A DNA stretch of 64,000 nucleotides from Ceratorhiza oryzae-sativae. Lineage: Eukaryota > Basidiomycota > Agaricomycetes > Cantharellales > Ceratobasidiaceae. The DNA lies in the NCBI GenBank assembly GCA_030998015.1, contig JARWMV010000026.1, positions 124,001 through 188,000 of the forward strand, written 5' to 3'. The translations under genes were made by a program, and so were the position numbers. Shown here piece after piece: positions 41,318-50,284 of the stretch. A model generated the notes under the pieces. That model saw nothing but the letters and a program-made list of their open reading frames with translations, was not told where the DNA came from and did not search any database. Numbering within the stretch: position 1 is the first letter of the stretch; each line of letters starts with the position of its first letter.

Positions 41318-42770
41318 TTTTCATTCTGTGCACTTTGTAACATAGCACCCAAGACCACCCCCCTGGCACGGTTTGAGCTCATTCCTTTACCGACTCCTTG
41401 TTGGTTGTTTCTACATCTTCCACAACCACTTTGTAACCTGACATCTTGGCTGAAGGACATTTGGCAGTGATATGACCACATCCTCCACAGTTGTAGCAGG
41501 TATTCGTTCCTTTCCCTTTTCCTGCACCATCCAGGTCCATTGCGTCTGGATCTTTTGCTTTGGGGGTTGCCAGTGGATGGTTGTCCTTCTTTATGTCCTT
41601 GAAGGATTCTTGTATATTGGAATTGCTACCATCATAGCGAACAGTAGGGACAGTGAAGCCCTTGGTGTTGGGCCCAATGGCCACAATTTGGCCCTTGACT
41701 GCCCTGCCGTCCTTGATCTTGTATATCCATTCCCCACTCTTGAATTTCTCCTTTTGGGGGTTGCTTTGGGAGGTAGCTGTGGGCCTGCTGGATGAGGCAT
41801 TGTTGCTGCTGGACTTGTTACCCCCATGAGACGTCCTTTTGCTACCAAACAATATGAGGTGGCAGTCAATTTCCAAGGCTTGCTGAGTGAGCTGGGCAAA
41901 GGTTTTGGTGCAGGGGTTGTAGTTTTGGGCCACCATGCTGTCTGTTACATCTGATGATAGACCATCATAAATCTGGTCACACATGGCCGCATCATTGTAG
42001 TTGAGCCCTGTTGAATATAAATTGAATAGGGTGAGGTAATCCTGAACTGTCTTGGATTGTTTCCACTTCCGCCACTTGTCATGGTTATTTTTGGTGTGGT
42101 TCAAGTCCCCATAATGGGTAGTAAATTCTTGCCAAAATAGGTTGGCATTGTGAAGCCATGGGATTGCAGTTCCAGGGTTCAGGATTTCAAATTCTTCATA
42201 CAAGTTGACCTATTCAGTGGCAGATCCTTCAAGATAGGATGTGATAAAGGCAACCACTTGGTCAGCTGAGTGCCCACTCATATTTGTATTGATGTATTGG
42301 GCACATGTGATTCTGAATGAAATGGCATCTTCACACTTTGTGCCATCAAACCTTTGTGGGGCGGCCATCTTAACTTTTGCTATCGACCCACTAGAGGGAG
42401 TAGTAGCTGCTGGTTGCAACAGGGCCATGCTGGAGGAGGGTTGTGCTGGGGTGACTCCGGTGCCCCCTGCAGAGGTGTTGATTTGTGCCTCAATGCACAT
42501 AATGGTTGTTTGGAGAATTGCTAACATGCCAACCAGATTGTTTATGTTGGTGGCCAGTCCTGCCACGTCAGTGTCTATCTTTGCTTGGTTTATTGTAAGC
42601 TTGGCTTCGAGTGAGTCTGTGTAGGTCTTATTGTTGTGTTCAATGTCTCCAATGTCATTTTGGAGGTTGTTGGTTCATTCTTGCAATTCATCCATGGACC
42701 AGAGCATATAGATTACTTTTTCTTCATCAGACATATTTGCCCAAGCAGGGGCAGGGGCTGGTGATGCCAT
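41318..42770 (-). pseudogene. Gypsy-1b gag
   Basis: Minus strand from ATG 42,770. The frame is broken by a TGA after about 31 codons (near 42,675) and by a TAG at 42,210-42,212. Helical N-terminal segment (LATNINNLVGMLAIL), Gag region (WLHNANLFWQEFTTHYGD... YDGLSSDVTDSM), basic linker and CCHC zinc knuckle CYNCGGCGHITAKC (about 41,470). The Tc1 element begins just after the frame passes QSAQNEN, and the frame resumes in the protease fragment. Confidence 0.87.
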
Positions 42771-42793
42771 TTCAGGAAGGATTCAGGTAAATT

Positions 42794-43733
42794 CTAACAG
42801 CGACAGAGACAATAAGGAAGTACAGGAAATTGAGAATTGTTTTGGTAATAGAGGATTTTGGTTCCCCACACAAGTCTATAAATTTCAAAGTTTCCAATCC
42901 CCTCAAACCTTAACCACATGTCGTCCAAGTCCCAACTTTTGGTGTCTTGGCAACAATATGGGCACTCCACCCTTTTTAGTTTAGTTTGATCCTGAAGGAG
43001 TGCTTCCTTGGGGAGGGGTGATTTGGGCTGCCAGAAGGGGTGCTTCTTCCTGAATTGGCAAGCTTGTGCCACTTAGAAAGGTGGGGTGAGGGAGGTCTGA
43101 TGGTGTTGAGAAGACAGGGAAGGTGTACTTGTGAGGTGCAGTGTTTCCTTGGACCAGGGCTTCTAGTCTAAGGTGATTGTGGAGGAGGGAGAAGTAGTCC
43201 TCCTGATGTTTGCACAGTCACTCAGTTAGGAATGCGCAACGGGCCTCAGCTTCATGAAGTTTTTCATGGGTTTCTTTGTATTTATTTTGGTAATAACAAT
43301 ACCTGTCTTGGAAATTTTCAATGGTATCTAATAGGTGACAAAGGAGTTGTTGGCCAAGGTTCTCCAGCTTATAGCTGGTTGTGGGGGATGGTGTAGTAGT
43401 ATAAGAATTTGTCCTTTTTAGGACAGTAGGGGCAGCACACAGGGAAGGTGGCTCCATTTTCTCAGCAGCAAATTTTGCACTCAGGGGCACCTGGCTTGGT
43501 GACAAAGGCTTGTTGGGCTTGTCCGACTTTCTGGGGGCAGACTTTGACAATTACCACACAGTTAAAGTTGATGTGCCCAGCCTGTTCAAGGATGTCTTCA
43601 ACTGAGTTGAGGGTGAAGCAGTGGATGGATAGGTGTCCAAACCACCCACACCAACAGCAGCGCTGATCTTCTGTAAAAGTTTGTGCCACTGAGGGCTGTG
43701 CGTTCCATCAGAGACGTACTCAAGCAAGGACAA
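42794..43733 (-). pseudogene. Gypsy-1b leader ORFs with Cys-rich motifs
   Basis: The 1.3-kb leader between the 5' LTR and gag contains overlapping minus-strand open segments: 43,551-43,733, 43,462-43,689, 43,218-43,550 and 42,794-43,072. One has CCWCGWFGHLSIHC (about 43,655), which fits the C-x2-C-x4-H-x4-C zinc-knuckle spacing. In the same frame CKIC and, past a stop, CCPYC follow. Another segment (43,218-43,550) is helical and charged. Which frame is translated is unclear. It could be a decayed accessory ORF or a remnant of captured sequence. Confidence 0.4.
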
Positions 43734-44041
43734 GATAAGGCAAGAGAGATAGGCCCTTTCCCAAGTCTATTGGAATAGGAAGGTGACCTCCATTGCTCAA
43801 CTACTTAAGGGCAATGAGCAACCCCACCTCTTGTCAACAAAAGAGATTAAAGAACCAAAGCTTGTTACAATGTGTGAGGGACCTGACTATGCAAGGTTTC
43901 ACAGAAGCGCGTATAGGGCAACAATGTCTTGTGACTGTGGATAGGTGGAGTGGGATTGGGGAAGGCAACAGGGAGTTATCTCAAGACAATGCCAACGGTG
44001 TTCCAGACATATCCCAGACGACACTGAGACTTATGATTGTC

Positions 44042-44056
44042 AAGAACTTGACCTGA
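44042..44056 (-). other. Gypsy-1b putative self-primer binding site
   Basis: On the minus strand AGGTCAAGTTCTTGA starts about two bases after the 5' LTR end (44,057). It is exactly complementary to TCAAGAACTTGACCT in the LTR, about 33 nt after the TATA box (compare 2,712-2,726). No TGG-type tRNA site is seen. The LTR itself has a GGTCAAGTTC...GAACTTGACC hairpin. Confidence 0.65.
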
Positions 44057-44433
44057 TGTTGACAACAACAAGTCAGGCAACAAGGAAAATAGTAAGAAAG
44101 TAAAAGAACTTGTATTCAACAAGAGGTCAAGTTCTTGAGGAGTCCTCTGCAAACTTGACCTGGTTTATACACATAGTATGAGCCACATCATAACAAACAA
44201 GTCCATACAGTGAGTCACAACTGATAAGAGATAGAAGCAGTGGAAGTGACTGCGGAACTGCAGAATTTCACATTGGAGTTGAAATACATCTCAGTTATCA
44301 GTCCAGAACATCCCCTTGAATCACATGACACAGATATACCATAAAAGGCAAGTATGTTTTGAAGATGATCTCATAAAATGTAGTAAATTGAGAAAATATT
44401 ATAGAGTGCATATATGTGTGTCAGTTTGTGACA
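44057..44433 (-). repeat. Gypsy-1b 5' LTR
   Basis: 377 bp, same length as the 3' LTR. Starts (minus strand) TGTCACAAACTGACA and ends GTCAACA. Right TSD GATTT follows at 44,434. Confidence 0.92.
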
Positions 44434-44930
44434 GATTTCTTATATAACTAGTACTGAGGAATAAAGTACCATATTAGTTATATACTGTCTGAGTCATTGT
44501 ATCTTATATACAGAGATATATAAGGATACAATATTGCCTGATTGAGCATGACATTAAGTACTGGCTATTAGAGGAAATCTAAGTACCTGTAGCTGAGGAA
44601 GTACACACATTAGGCAGCCCACCATCTATCCTATAAGCTACTGCTTAAGTTTAGTATTAAGATTAGTATCAGTTAGTCCAAGCGACTAGGGCTGAACTAC
44701 ATTTAAGATATCTAAGGGAAGCTGACCATAGCAGTCTTGCTCTTTATACCTATAAATTAGTCAGTTTACACTGTGAAAGATTAAGACCACCTTGAGTGTT
44801 ACTTGATCGCATTGCAACTACTTTGAGCCTTCTTACTCTAGTCTAAGAAGTATTGAGTATGATTAGTGTATGCTAACATATCTACATTTACTTAAGCTCT
44901 AGATATTCAAGTGTACCCTGACCCGTAACA
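44434..44930 (+). repeat. Gypsy-3 solo LTR, right part
   Basis: Resumes at GATTTCTTATATAAC, the duplicated Gypsy-1 target, and ends CCCGTAACA at 44,930. Completes the LTR begun at 23,627. Copia coding sequence restarts at 44,931. Confidence 0.9.
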
Positions 44931-47016
44931 TACGGCTGTAAAAGTGCTTGTATGGAGTGATGTCTCTGAGTGTATGCGTAGGAGACCAGTTGGCAATATA
45001 CACCACGTAAGAGACAGCCTCTTGCCATAAGAAGCATGGTAGCTGTTGGGCAAATAGCTGTGCCCAAGCTCCTTCAACCAATGTGCAGTTTTTGTTTTCA
45101 GCAACTCTGTTCTGTGCAGATGAGTGCAGTGCAGTCTGCTCTAGGATAGTACCTTGCAAAGCAGCGTAGTCTTTGAAAATTTTATTGACAAATTCTTTTC
45201 CATTGTTGGAATGGACTTGTTTAAGTTTCTTGCCAAACTGGTTGGCTAGTAAAGCTTTGTACACCTTGTAGTGCTCAAAGACTTCCTTGGTTGATTTCAT
45301 AAAGCTGGCAATGGTGAAGCAGGAGTACATGTTGGTAAATGTGACAAAATATGAGTTCCCTTGTAGGGATTGAGTGCAAGCTGGTCCCCAGATGTCCGTG
45401 ACAGTGAGATCGCCAACAGAGTGATATTTCAATTTCGATTCCTGAGGATAGGAGGTGATATGATGTTTTGCCTGGACACACGCCTTGCAGAAATAATTGC
45501 ATGGGGAGTTGCAATCAACTTTCATCCCGTTCACCATGTTTTTGTTGAACAGTTGTTTGAGGGTGCCTTGATTAATATGGCCCATAATACAATGCCAGTC
45601 CTCCCAGGTTTTCATTCCATCCATGTCACCTTGAGCAACAGCTACTTGGGTAGTAGGGGTGATAACTGAGATATCCATTAGGTAAAGGCTTCCTTTTGCT
45701 GAGTCTCTGATCTTTGGTCCAACACCTAGGATTCAGCCATCGGGCACATATATAGTGCAGCATTGTCCTTTAAAAAGACACGCTCCTCCAGCAAAATCAA
45801 TTACTTTGCACAACAGTAAGTTGCCGGCAAACGAGGGGACGTGAGCGACATTTCGGAGCAGGAGTTTGTTCAATTTATTTCTGTTGCGTATGATAGCATG
45901 AATGGTACCTTGGCCTACTATAGGTACATTGCCGCCAATGCCTTGGACAACCTCTGAGGCAGGTTTGTAGGTGCTGAAATAGGCACGATTACTGACCATA
46001 TGCGAGCTGGCTCCAGAGTCAGTGATCCATTCATGCGATGAGAAGGATGAAGGAGCTTCTGCCACAAAGGTGACAGCTCCTCCTCGGTCCGCTTGGTCTT
46101 GATTGCCTTGTTCTCCAGTACCGGCTATATGTGCCAATTCTTTCTTTTTCTCTTGATCAGCCTTTTTCTTTCAACACTCCCTCTCCCAATGTCCCTTTTT
46201 GTGGCAGTAGTTACACTTGCCCTTTTGTTTTCCTTGTCCTGCAGATCCTCCGCCAGTATTCTTTCCATTCGATCTGCTGGACCCGAACGTGGCTGCTGCC
46301 CTGGTATTCTTCTTCGTTAGTAGTCCTGCCTCAACACTCCTTTGCTCCTTTCATTGTCCCTTGGCCATAACTAAGCTAGTGACTTGTTTCACCATATCTG
46401 GCCATTTTGTTTTGTCCTGAAACGTGAGGAGCAGCCGCAGCGTTTGGATAAAAACATCCCATGAGAGGGGAAGTGAGGCGATGAGGGCAATAGCCCAGTC
46501 GAAGTTGGTAGCAAGGTTTGAGTTGATAGCATTGAGTTGATCATAACAGGAGCGCATAGTGCAAACATGGTCATCGATGCGAGTTTCGTCGAGCATACAA
46601 TGTGAGAAGAAGTTCCGATGTAATCCAATAATGGCAACTATATTGGCCACTTCATAAAGCTGTTTAAGTTGAGTCCAAACCTCAGAAGAGGTTTCACAAG
46701 TGAGGATATTCATCATAACATTGTCATCAATGCAGCGCCGTATAATACCACAGGCCTTGCGGTCGTATTTCAGCCAATCGTCGAAGTCAGTCGATCCAGA
46801 CGATGGTTTAGTCTTCGTTCCATCCATGTACTGAATGAGTTCAAGCTCTTCAAGTAGGTCTTCCATCCGAACGCGCCAGATGCGCCAGTTCTCCGATCCC
46901 CTGAGAGGTGGGATACAGATCGACCCAGTACTAGACAGCAACACAGCCGTAGCAGTCGAGGATGATGAGTTGGGGTTTGGGGCAGTTGTGCCACCGGTAG
47001 TGCCAGTGTTTGACAT
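44931..47016 (-). pseudogene. Copia gag, protease and integrase
   Basis: Minus strand from ATG 47,016. Gag of the UBN2 type (RGSENWRIWRVRMEDLL... ETSSEVWTQLKQLYE). Zinc knuckle CNYCHKKGHWEREC (about 46,200) is followed by a TGA (near 46,172). Protease is WITDSGASSHMVS (about 46,020). Integrase has HCIMGH...CKAC and a core with TDIWGP, NNGKEF and NRVAENKN, up to YKHFYSR, where the Gypsy-3 LTR interrupts it. Further TGA near 45,735 and a frame break near 46,340. Integrase continues at 23,626. Confidence 0.9.
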
Positions 47017-47086
47017 AATGGATGAGTGGGGTTAAGTGCGATGGACGGTTAACTGTAAAGTACTAGTTGTATAGGTTTAGAGCAAG

Positions 47087-47101
47087 GCGGGGCTCATAAC
47101 C
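47087..47101 (-). other. Copia primer-binding site for initiator tRNA-Met (half-tRNA type)
   Basis: Directly next to the 5' LTR end, the minus strand reads GGTTATGAGCCCCGC. Its complement GCGGGGCTCATAACC matches the anticodon arm of eukaryotic initiator tRNA-Met (CAU anticodon in loop CUCAUAA). Several Copia elements, including Drosophila copia, prime from such an internal tRNA-iMet fragment, not the 3' end. Confidence 0.75.
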
Positions 47102-47394
47102 TGTTGAACGTAGTATAGCGCAGTGAAATAAAACTAGTGAAATATACGAGTGTATTCAACGAGTGACTATAAGACATGAGAAAGCGAGACTTTATATACA
47201 AGACAAGTCCGCATATACATAACCAAGATAGCGCAAGCGCATACAAGCGAGTACAGGTGAGTATAGATCCGAATACGCGATACAGGCGTGAAAGCCGACG
47301 ACAGGAGTCAGCATACAATCAAGAATGCGAATGAAAGGTCCGTGTCATCGTAACGTAACCTGCATAACCGCCGACGCACTTGTAATCTCCAACA
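47102..47394 (-). repeat. Copia 5' LTR (CpG-rich)
   Basis: 293-bp partner of 21,069-21,361, retaining about 22 CpG sites. Right TSD AAGGG at 47,395-47,399. Confidence 0.93.
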
Positions 47395-48671
47395 AAGGGC
47401 GAGACGGAATGCTGGGCACGGGAAACGGGCGATGGCAAGGCCGGGAGGTGGGAAGGCTGTGGGCGAGGAGTGTGGCCGGGGTGCAAGGTGTGGGGCAGTG
47501 GGCGGAAGGTGGGAAGGAGGGACACAAGATGGAAGGCAGGACGGGCGAGGTGGGAAGGGTGAACGAGTAGGCGAGAGTTGAGAAGCAAGGGACGCGGGAC
47601 GGGCGAAGGGCGACGGGCGGTGGGGGCAGCACTGTAATCGACTAGACAATTGGATGTGTATATGCGTGTATGCGGCGAAACGAAAGAACAACGCCGGTAG
47701 GTTCACCAGTAAACCAACCGGTCGGCTCTTGGACAGTCAATTGGTCGGCTAGCAGCTTAGCCGGTCGGCAGACAGCTCGGGTGGACGGCGGGCGGGCGGC
47801 GCGGCGGCAGAGGGTGGGAGAGATGTAGAATTTAGCCGATTTGCAACCCAGGATATGGACACCATATTTATCATAACACAATCAATCATCTGCATTGTTT
47901 ATTTGTTCACAAAGAACCCTGCGCCAGGGTACATGACACGATAATCCCCAAAGTCCCTTTACAAATATGGGCCAATAGCCCGCAGGGGTCTCGGCTGCGA
48001 ATATGTCAAAAAAGTGCACTAAAACGAATCACTTCCCCTACTTCACATCTGAAGGTCTCAAAATTGCGGGCGCCCGATACGAAGCCTCATACCCCATTGC
48101 CTCAACCAATTGCGTAGACTAGTAAAGAATGTGTGGGTCTGCGGTTTCCTTCGTGGTCTTGTCTGGAGATTAGTTTCATGTGATGGATATACGAGGAAGC
48201 GTCGTTCAAGGGGGAAGTGGGGCACGAAGTCCATTAGCCACCCCGTTTGCCACCGGCCATTACTAAGACTCCCGTATCATGTCCTCTTCCACCGCCAGCC
48301 ATTGAGTTTTGGATGCTGTGAGAATCAGTGGTGCCACCCGAGGGCCGTTCGAAGATATAGCTATGAATTGCATTTGGGTAAGCCAGTGGATCCTGAGTCT
48401 GTGTCAGGCTAGGTCCATTCAGTACTCCCAGACCTCGAAGGCGTTACTATCAGAGGCGAAACCGCCCTTGTTCGGCCAGCATTAACTCAGCCGTGGAGAG
48501 AACCACGCAAAGCAACCAATTCCTAAGTTAGCTCACCTGGCGTAGCGCCGCATGGCCAGCATGCACCCCTTAGGCGCTTCACAATATTATAAATATCTTG
48601 AATATTCGACCGAATGACAGCAGGTTCCTTCATCCTCGATTCTCACATACGTTCTCACTGAAACCTACTGC
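47395..48671. other. gene-free interval with G/purine-rich tract
   Basis: 47,395-47,635 is strongly G- and purine-rich on the plus strand (many GGGCGA, GGTGGGAAGG strings), and 47,700-47,820 has repeated GGTCGGC. The rest (47,880-48,671) shows no convincing gene. The last 70 bp before the ATG at 48,672 should hold the promoter and leader of the next gene, including a weak AT-rich stretch near 48,585-48,600. Confidence 0.5.
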
Positions 48672-49590
48672 ATGAATCCGCTGTTCGTTTCTGCTCTGCT
48701 CGTTGGACTCGGTCTGTTTAGCAACGCTGCACCTGCGGCTGTGGACCGTAATCAGCCGCCAAAATGCGAGGTCGTTCGCTCGGGGCCGCTGTCTACAATC
48801 GCCTTTGAAGATAAATCGTGCAAGAGTAAGCTACAAAGACGCTTATTGATTGAAATATATGAACTTATGCGCGCTTTCTAGACGTAACTAAGCACTACCA
48901 TTTCGACACAAAGAGCTTTGTTGCCTTTGACCCTGACCAGAAGCACCCCGAAATACGTGCCGAGTTCCAGGTAAATATTTCGCGAGTGTGCACGATGACG
49001 TGCGAGATCATGTATGTGTACTGATGCCACCCTATTTTTTTCCACCAGAAATGCACTCCAAACTTTGCCCGTGAACCAAATAACGACAAATGTCAACAGC
49101 TCTACGGTCGTGTTTACATCCCATGCGAGAAGAAATGCCTAGTTGTGATTGTGAGCTTATCCTGAATGACAAAACTGTATCTCTTTGTCGGTCTGACTAT
49201 ATTATCCAGAATCCTCATGGGGATCCTCCGTACTGCGTTACTGTCAAGGAATGCCCCAACGATATGACCACGAAAGACGCAATCGGATTCAACTTCGTCA
49301 TGGACAGCACCGACGGCGGAGTCGACATTAGGTGGTGCGGGGGTACGATCCCATCGAAGAAGATTTGGCAAGGCCCGGCACCAATGGCTCAATACACCAA
49401 CGGGCAATACTTTGTCCACGCGGCGAACAACAAGGACGGAAAAAATGTGTTTGCCATCGGGGAGCCCAGCTCGGACGCCGGCAATTGCAGAATCCACCTG
49501 TATAACCCGAGGACCAAGTATGAAGGAACCTTGTATAACGGCTTCACCCTGCCAGAGTGCGACCCCAAGGATCCCCCCAAGGATCCGTAG
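48672..49590 (+). CDS. secreted protein of unknown function, paralogue A, 241 aa
   Basis: Four exons: 48,672-48,825, 48,882-48,970, 49,049-49,150 and 49,210-49,590, all with GT-AG introns and consistent phases (726 nt in total). The N-terminus is a classic signal peptide (MNPLFVSALLVGLGLFSNAAPA). The mature part has regularly spaced Cys (KCEVVRSGPLS, KCTPNFA, IPCEKKC, CVTVKECP, GNCRIH, PECDP), suggesting disulfides. The segment WCGGTIPSKKIWQGP is shared with the second copy at 61,987-62,894 (minus). No known domain is recognised. An extracellular role is inferred only from the signal peptide and Cys. Confidence 0.85.
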
Positions 49591-50284
49591 ATCCATAAAC
49601 GGAGTTAATTCGAATGGACTTGACCTCCCAAACAGACTTGATTCTTACCGGACTTGGTTTTTGACAGACTTGATTTCTGACGGACCTGTCTCGTTTCTAC
49701 CGCTGTTCCCATGCAGCGAATATGTAATATGATACATATCCTGTAAATCCATAATCCCCCTCGCTCATAATATCGTCGCGTCTGAAACGCGTCGCCGCGC
49801 CAGAAGAATGATCGATTTTAGTTGTGTTTATCAGGAACATAATATCATTCGACGCCAAGTGAACCTGGAAAGCCTGTGGCTGAAGAACTAAAGCAGGGGC
49901 TACCTGGCGACCATTAATACACCGATAATCAACGCCCCGCGTAACGAAATTCAATCTTTATGTCCGCGAGATTAGTTGAATATATTAACGTGAGCACAGG
50001 GAGAGACGCATATAAGGATACAAAACAGTACATGTGATGAATCGGAAAGCAAGCTGGCATACAACCACGAAGAGAATGAAAGAAATTGTTTGAATCGATA
50101 GAGTTCTGTCCAAGGAGAGAGAAGAAGAGGACCGAATCGTGTAAAGGCATGAACCAAAACGGCGTGACACGAAGAAGGAAGCGACCATATGACCAGGAGA
50201 GAACGCTACTCGGGAAAAAAAAAAAGTATGAGAATATGAATGACAAAGCGAAATGGCAAAACACGTACCACAAAGAGAGGTGCC
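49591..50284. other. intergenic region between convergent genes
   Basis: About 690 bp between the stop of the secreted-protein gene and the stop of the minus-strand gene. The left part has repeated ACTTGATT/ACTTGGTT/GACTTGA phrases (49,615-49,680). Otherwise AT-rich 3'-UTR-like sequence without a gene. Confidence 0.5.

Larger units (their letters stand above)
24447..44433 (-). mobile_element. Gypsy-1 copy b, full-length with nested insertions
   Basis: Two 377-bp LTRs (24,447-24,823 and 44,057-44,433) flanked by a perfect TSD GATTT (24,442-24,446 and 44,434-44,438) in a Gypsy-3 LTR. Reading right to left: 5' LTR, primer site, leader ORFs, gag, protease, RT, RNase H, integrase, chromodomain, purine tract, 3' LTR. 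It is broken by Gypsy-2 in the protease and by a Tc1 element between gag and protease, plus stops and an integrase deletion. Own length is about 6.8 kb. Confidence 0.94.
21069..47394 (-). mobile_element. Ty1/Copia element split by nested insertions
   Basis: Flanked by 293-bp LTRs (21,069-21,361 and 47,102-47,394) and a perfect TSD AAGGG. On the minus strand, read right to left, it has an initiator-tRNA-type primer site (47,087-47,101), Gag and zinc knuckle, protease, integrase, then after the nested block RT and RNase H, and a purine tract next to the left LTR. This Gag-PR-IN-RT-RH order is that of Ty1/Copia. Own sequence is about 5 kb; the remaining 21 kb are later insertions between 23,627 and 44,930. 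Confidence 0.93.

Noticed and set aside
47308..47706. Minus-strand Pro/Arg-rich ORFs over the G-rich tract
   Set aside because: They overlap the Copia LTR and arise from skewed base composition, which keeps frames open. No domain or splice signal.
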